A DNA stretch of 5,274 bases from contig CATPAX010000228.1 in the NCBI GenBank assembly GCA_955652215.1, forward strand, positions 1 through 5,274, read 5' to 3'. The number at the start of each line of letters is the position of its first letter. The first letter of the stretch is position 1. Shown here one piece after another: positions 1-5,274 of this stretch. This DNA is from an uncultured Solirubrobacteraceae bacterium (GTDB lineage: Bacteria; Actinomycetota; Thermoleophilia; Solirubrobacterales; Solirubrobacteraceae). The position numbers and the translations under genes were made by a program. The notes under the pieces are model-generated. The model did no database searches, had not been told where the DNA came from, and saw nothing but the letters and a program-made list of their open reading frames with translations.

Positions 1-615
1 CTGCGTCAGGTGGCTGTTGTAGTACGCCTGGATCTTCGCCGGCGTCACCTTCGTGGGGTGCTTGGCGACGAGCTTGCCGTACAAGGCAGTCACGCGGAAC
101 TGGAACAGCACGTCCTGAAGGGTCAGGCCGGTCTGCTTGAGATACGCCTGGAACTGGGCATCAGTGGGAAAGCCCGCACGCTTGGCGGTCTCGAACGTCT
201 TCATCACCTGGGCGTTGGAGACGGTGAGATGCTGCTTGGTGGCCTCCGCCTGGTACCAGTAGTCGGTGATCAGCGAGTTCAGGACCTGGCTCGAGAGCTG
301 CGTGAACTGCTGGGCGCAGTCGTTGCGAATCGTCTTGGTTGGGGTACTCGCCAGCGTCGGGATCTGGCTGCGCAAGGCGGCGATGCACTGGGTGTACTGC
401 GGCGGGTCGGTGGGGACTACCGTCGGGGCGCCCTGCTGCTGGCTGGCGATGTTCTTGGCGTCCAGATACATCCAATGGTTGAACGCTTGGAGCGTGATCG
501 GGTTGCCGGCGACCTCAGCAACGGCGTTACCGGGGACGCCGCTGCCACACCCGGCGGCGAGCACCGCGAGCACAAAAAAGGCGCCTAGCGCCAGGGTGTT
601 CCTCAGAGCCTTCAT
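1..615 (-). CDS. SurA/PrsA-like peptidyl-prolyl isomerase lipoprotein, N-terminal part (gene continues beyond the window)
   Basis: The gene reads leftward from an ATG at 613-615 and stays open to base 1, giving 205 residues without a stop. Residues 1-23 form a lipoprotein signal: a short basic start (MKALRN), a hydrophobic stretch, and a lipobox ending AAGC with the lipidated cysteine at 23. Export and anchoring on the outer face of the membrane follow from that. Residues about 32-48 (AEVAGNPITLQAFNHWM) match the opening of SurA_N-type chaperone domains. Residues about 150-205, including DVLFQFRVTALYGKLV and the segment KVTPAKIQAYYNSH, match the helical part that precedes the parvulin domain. 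The parvulin domain itself would lie outside the window, so catalytic activity cannot be judged. Cysteines 77 and 100 could form a disulfide outside the cell. I see no good Shine-Dalgarno sequence before the ATG, but the signal peptide fixes this start. It is probably a foldase for secreted proteins. Family assignment is fairly sure; exact substrates are unknown. Confidence 0.87.
   Translation of the reverse strand, partial: MKALRNTLALGAFFVLAVLAAGCGSGVPGNAVAEVAGNPITLQAFNHWMYLDAKNIASQQQGAPTVVPTDPPQYTQCIAALRSQIPTLASTPTKTIRNDCAQQFTQLSSQVLNSLITDYWYQAEATKQHLTVSNAQVMKTFETAKRAGFPTDAQFQAYLKQTGLTLQDVLFQFRVTALYGKLVAKHPTKVTPAKIQAYYNSHLTQ
574..592 (-). terminator. Terminator-like hairpin plus T6 inside the signal-peptide codons of the lipoprotein gene
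   Basis: Read on the minus strand, GGCGC-TAG-GCGCC (592 to 580) forms a 5-bp all-G/C stem with a 3-base loop, followed directly by TTTTTT (579 to 574). This is the layout of a short intrinsic terminator. It falls on codons about 9-14 of the foldase gene (L-A-L-G-A-F-F). The two Phe codons that make the T run are TTT, whereas most Phe codons in this gene are TTC. It could act as an early attenuator relieved when ribosomes follow closely, or be a chance result of coding for a hydrophobic segment. The stem is short, so confidence in function is low; the structure itself is plain in the sequence. Confidence 0.35.
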
Positions 616-738
616 TGATGCGACGGCTCGATGGTAGCCGACCGGCCGTGGCAAAGAAGTAGCTGTTCGTTTACCCACGCGTGGCAATCTTCCTGGGATG
701 GTGGCCGGATGCCCGATCGACCTGACGAAAGGCACGAG
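616..738. promoter_or_regulatory. Intergenic region between divergent lipoprotein gene and DUF559 pseudogene
   Basis: These 123 bases separate two divergent starts, so any promoter for the lipoprotein gene that is independent of mfd must lie here or further right. I find no convincing -35/-10 pair. A weak minus-strand TANNNT box (TACCAT, 638 to 633) has no good -35 partner. A perfect 10-bp palindrome, CCACGCGTGG, lies at 675-684, and a small inverted repeat CGGCT/AGCCG (624-628 and 636-640) sits just ahead of the lipoprotein ATG. Both are short enough to be chance in GC-rich DNA. Confidence 0.3.
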
Positions 739-1255
739 ATGTGTCCTAAACGTCAGGAGGTTCGCCCGATCGCCGCTCTCGCCGATAGCCAGCGTGGGGT
801 CGTCGCGTTTCGGCAGCTCGAGGCGACGGGGCTGAGTAGGCGCTCGGTCCAGCATCGCGTCCTGGCCGACTGGACCGATCCGCCAGACATCCACTCCGAG
901 CTCGAGCGGCGGTTCGCCGCCCTCCTACATCGCTCGAGCCTCCCCCGCCCCAGGTCAACGTCATGGTTGCCGGCTACGAGGTCGACTGCTGCTGGCCGCG
1001 TGCCCGCCTTGTCGTCGAGCTGGACAGCCGTGGCTTCCACATGACCCCGAGAGCGTTCACAAGGCGACCGCCTGCGAAATGCGAAGCTCATGAAGCCGGC
1101 TACCGGTGCTGCGCATCACCGACCGCCGGCTCCGCGACGACGCCGTCGGCGTCCTCGCCAACGGAACCCGCCTCGCCACCCGAGTCCGGGTCCTCCGAGC
1201 GCGAGCAGCAGACCGTCTGATAGCACGGGCGCCGTACGAAGGCGTGGCGAGTTAG
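739..1255 (+). pseudogene. Decayed AbiEi-N/DUF559 (PD-(D/E)XK-like) protein gene
   Basis: A plausible start is ATG 739-741, preceded by GAAAGG (727-732) six bases upstream. The first segment (PIAALADSQRGVVAFRQLEA and GLSRRSVQHR) resembles the helical AbiEi antitoxin-type N-terminal domain. It runs straight into DPPDIHSELERRF, which in relatives introduces the DUF559 endonuclease-like domain. The roughly 100-150 residues normally in between are gone, without a change of frame. The DUF559 part can be followed only by changing frame: LPRP, then QVNVMVAGYEVD and RLVVELDSRGFH (frame change at a C run near 947-951), DRLRNAKLMK (extra base near 1059-1065), AGYR (G lost near 1095), and LRITDRRLRDDAVGVLANG (G lost near 1106), ending at TAG 1253-1255. 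Acidic residues typical of the nuclease core are still visible (SELE, EVD, VVELD). Intact relatives are, from memory, about 280-300 residues. I recognise the family well; the intact function, defence or antitoxin, is uncertain even in relatives. The gene is almost certainly dead. Confidence 0.78.
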
Positions 1256-1282
1256 CGATGGTATTGGCCGACTAACTCGCCA
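1245..1282. terminator. Perfect 11-bp inverted repeat overlapping the DUF559 stop codon
   Basis: TGGCGAGTTAG (1245-1255) and CTAACTCGCCA (1272-1282) pair perfectly around a 16-base loop. The left arm contains the TAG stop of the DUF559 pseudogene. No T run follows on either strand, so this is not a classic intrinsic terminator, though T-poor hairpins at gene ends are common in actinobacteria. It could stabilise or end the DUF559 transcript. The IS target site lies 8 bases further right. The perfect pairing is seen directly; the role is inferred. Confidence 0.5.
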
Positions 1283-1289
1283 GGCCCCG

Positions 1290-1295
1290 CCTAGG
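1290..1295. repeat. Left copy of 6-bp target-site duplication CCTAGG
   Basis: CCTAGG directly abuts the left inverted repeat of the IS481-family remnant and is repeated exactly at 2007-2012 next to the right inverted repeat. IS481 of Bordetella is known to insert at NCTAGN with a 6-bp duplication, and this pair fits that rule. Confidence 0.82.
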
Positions 1296-1321
1296 TGACG
1301 TGCCTTGGGAGCTTCCGAACG
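1296..1321 (+). repeat. Left terminal inverted repeat of the IS481-family element
   Basis: This 26-bp end begins TGACGTGCCTTGGG. Compared with the reverse complement of 1981-2006 (beginning TGTTGTGCCTTGGG), 20 of 26 positions are identical, including an unbroken 10-base core GTGCCTTGGG and a second block TTCCGA. Mismatches are at positions 3, 4, 15-17 and 24. Confidence 0.83.
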
Positions 1322-1337
1322 TGAGGTAGTGCTGTCC

Positions 1338-1396
1338 GGGCTGAGACGGAGAGTTGTGGTCCTTCCAGAGATCACGTCTCTCGGAGGTCTCAGCCC
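1338..1396 (+). promoter_or_regulatory. Inverted repeat upstream of the transposase start, possible RBS-hiding hairpin
   Basis: GGGCTGAGAC (1338-1347) pairs perfectly with GTCTCAGCCC (1387-1396), and further inside GAGAG (1349-1353) can pair with CTCTC (1378-1382). The right arm starts at the last G of a GGAGG Shine-Dalgarno sequence (1383-1387) and ends two bases before the transposase ATG (1399). GGAGG is 11 bases from the ATG, somewhat far. In an RNA that reads in from outside the element, this fold would bury the initiation region. That logic is established for IS10 and IS50, which limit transposase made from read-through RNA. The pairing is visible; its function here is inferred. Confidence 0.5.
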
Positions 1397-1398
1397 TG

Positions 1399-2011
1399 AT
1401 GCAAACGAAGCGTAGGTGGCTGCCCGGTTGGCAGCGTCAGGAGTTGTGCTTGGAGCAGGGGCTCACGCGTCACCTGGCCGCGGCCTGGCGACGCGCGAGC
1501 GTGTCGACGGTCCAGTACTGGGTCGCTCGTTGGCAGCGCCCAGCGAGGCTCAGCGGCCGGTGGCAGGACCGTCCCTCGACGCCCCACCGCCAACCGGGTT
1601 GGGTCAGCGACGAGGTTCATGACCGGTCTGCGAAGCGCGGCAGCGCACTGGTTGGGCCCGCGGCTGTTCGCTTCTGAGCTCGGGGTGGCCCACGCCACAG
1701 TGAGCCGGTGTCTGGTCCGTCGGGGGATGCCGCGGATGCCGGCGCCCGAGCGTGAACAGGTCCGGCGGTTTGAGTGGCCCTGCCCGGGAGATCTGCTGCA
1801 AATGGACACCAAGCGCCAACGGAAAGATCGAGCGCTACCAACAGACCCTCGCCCGCGAGTGGGGCCACAGACAGCGCTACCGCACCTCGACGCCCGCGCG
1901 GCAGCGCTCCCACACTGGCCAAGCACTACAACTACACCCGCAACCAGCAGCTCCCTCTCAAACCGGCCACCCATCAGCCGCGCTCGGAACGACCCAAGGC
2001 ACAACACCTAG
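1399..2011 (+). pseudogene. IS481-family transposase, frameshifted and internally deleted
   Basis: The ATG at 1399-1401 opens a helix-turn-helix region (QRQELCLEQGLTRHLAAAWR, then VSTVQYWVARWQR, then DRPSTPHRQP), typical of IS481 N-termini. A frame change near 1623-1632 leads into WLGPRLFASELGVAHATVSR, then FEWPCPGDLLQMDTKR, which holds the first catalytic Asp (codon 1805-1807). Right after it, at 1816-1818, the sequence jumps to NGKIERYQQTLAREWG, the block carrying the catalytic Glu (codon 1830-1832). The stretch with the second Asp, about 110 residues in relatives, is missing. The tail is split again: RTST, RAAALPHW, LAKHYNYTRN and SSLSNRPPISR lie in successive different frames. At least five frame changes in total leave no active DDE triad. 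The last frame ends at TAG 2009-2011, which lies outside the element in the duplicated target. Family assignment is firm; the gene is dead. Confidence 0.85.
1981..2006 (-). repeat. Right terminal inverted repeat of the IS481-family element
   Basis: Read on the minus strand from 2006, it begins TGTTGTGCCTTGGG and matches the left end at 20 of 26 positions. It overlaps the last codons of the transposase pseudogene, so the C-terminal tail is encoded by the transposon end itself. Its tip abuts CCTAGG at 2007-2012. Confidence 0.83.
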
Positions 2012-2012
2012 G
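2007..2012. repeat. Right copy of 6-bp target-site duplication CCTAGG
   Basis: This is an exact repeat of 1290-1295, directly outside the right inverted repeat. It contains the TAG (2009-2011) that ends the transposase frame. Only 22 bases (2013-2034) separate it from the last base of mfd, and I see nothing in them beyond a 4-bp GCGT/ACGC repeat. Confidence 0.82.
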
Positions 2013-2034
2013 TCTGCGTCGCACGCGCTGGCGC

Positions 2035-5274
<3,240 letters not shown>

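Larger units (their letters stand above)
1296..2006 (+). mobile_element. IS481-family insertion sequence remnant (711 bp)
   Basis: The element is bounded by 26-bp imperfect terminal inverted repeats that begin TG at both tips, and by a 6-bp CCTAGG duplication outside them. Its single gene is an IS481-type transposase with an internal deletion and several frame changes, so it cannot move by itself. Family members are usually a little over 1 kb. The 711 bp here plus the roughly 330 bp that appear to be missing from the catalytic domain would restore that length, so the deletion seems internal and both ends are original. It lies 40 bp past the DUF559 pseudogene stop and points toward the 3' end of mfd. 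Conserved ends despite a ruined gene suggest an old insertion that decayed in place, or one mobilised in trans after damage; the first is simpler. Confidence 0.85.

Noticed and set aside
10..588. Plus-strand open frame of 192 codons at the left edge
   Set aside because: It is the complement of the lipoprotein gene, which has a clear signal peptide, lipobox and SurA_N-like domain on the minus strand.
633..665. Possible minus-strand promoter for the lipoprotein gene (TACCAT box with an upstream TTC-rich stretch)
   Set aside because: No acceptable -35 hexamer lies at 16-18 bases; TTGCCA is only 12 bases away. The match is too weak to call.
675..684. Palindrome CCACGCGTGG as an operator
   Set aside because: A single 10-bp palindrome is expected by chance several times in 5 kb of GC-rich DNA, and no nearby regulator or second copy supports it.
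739..1255. A type IV toxin-antitoxin or defence operon based on the AbiEi-like segment
   Set aside because: No AbiEii-type toxin gene is adjacent, the gene is broken, and AbiEi-N/DUF559 proteins commonly occur alone.

Overview
The window reads as chromosomal DNA from a GC-rich actinobacterium. A Thermoleophilia/Solirubrobacterales-like host is the best guess. The grounds are strong G/C preference at third codon positions, a SurA-type lipoprotein downstream of mfd, and the remains of an AbiEi-N/DUF559 protein of a kind I remember as common in that group. The taxonomy is inference; no rRNA or marker gene is present to fix it.

Layout. Two intact housekeeping genes, both on the minus strand and both running off the window, enclose about 1.4 kb of plus-strand wreckage. 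At the right (2035-5274) is most of mfd, the transcription-repair coupling factor, missing only its N-terminus. At the left (1-615) is the N-terminal part of a secreted SurA/PrsA-like peptidyl-prolyl isomerase lipoprotein. Between them lie a decayed AbiEi-N/DUF559 gene (739-1255), which has lost its middle and carries about four single-base frameshifts, and a decayed IS481-family insertion sequence (1296-2006), whose transposase has lost the middle of its catalytic domain and changes frame several times.

The insertion sequence can be delimited to the base. It has 26-bp imperfect terminal inverted repeats (20 of 26 positions identical) and a 6-bp target duplication, CCTAGG, on both sides. This fits the NCTAGN target rule known for IS481. 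The transposase frame has no stop codon inside the element: its TAG lies in the duplicated target. A 10-bp perfect inverted repeat just ahead of the transposase start could hide its ribosome-binding site in read-through transcripts.

How it fits together. mfd and the foldase lipoprotein are co-oriented and may once have been close neighbours. The plus-strand DNA now separates them, and transcription of the IS would converge on mfd. The foldase gene has a hairpin followed by six T residues inside its signal-peptide codons, which looks like an intrinsic terminator or attenuator. I see no clear candidate for an unknown multigene system; the interest lies in the fine structure of the IS remnant and in this hairpin.
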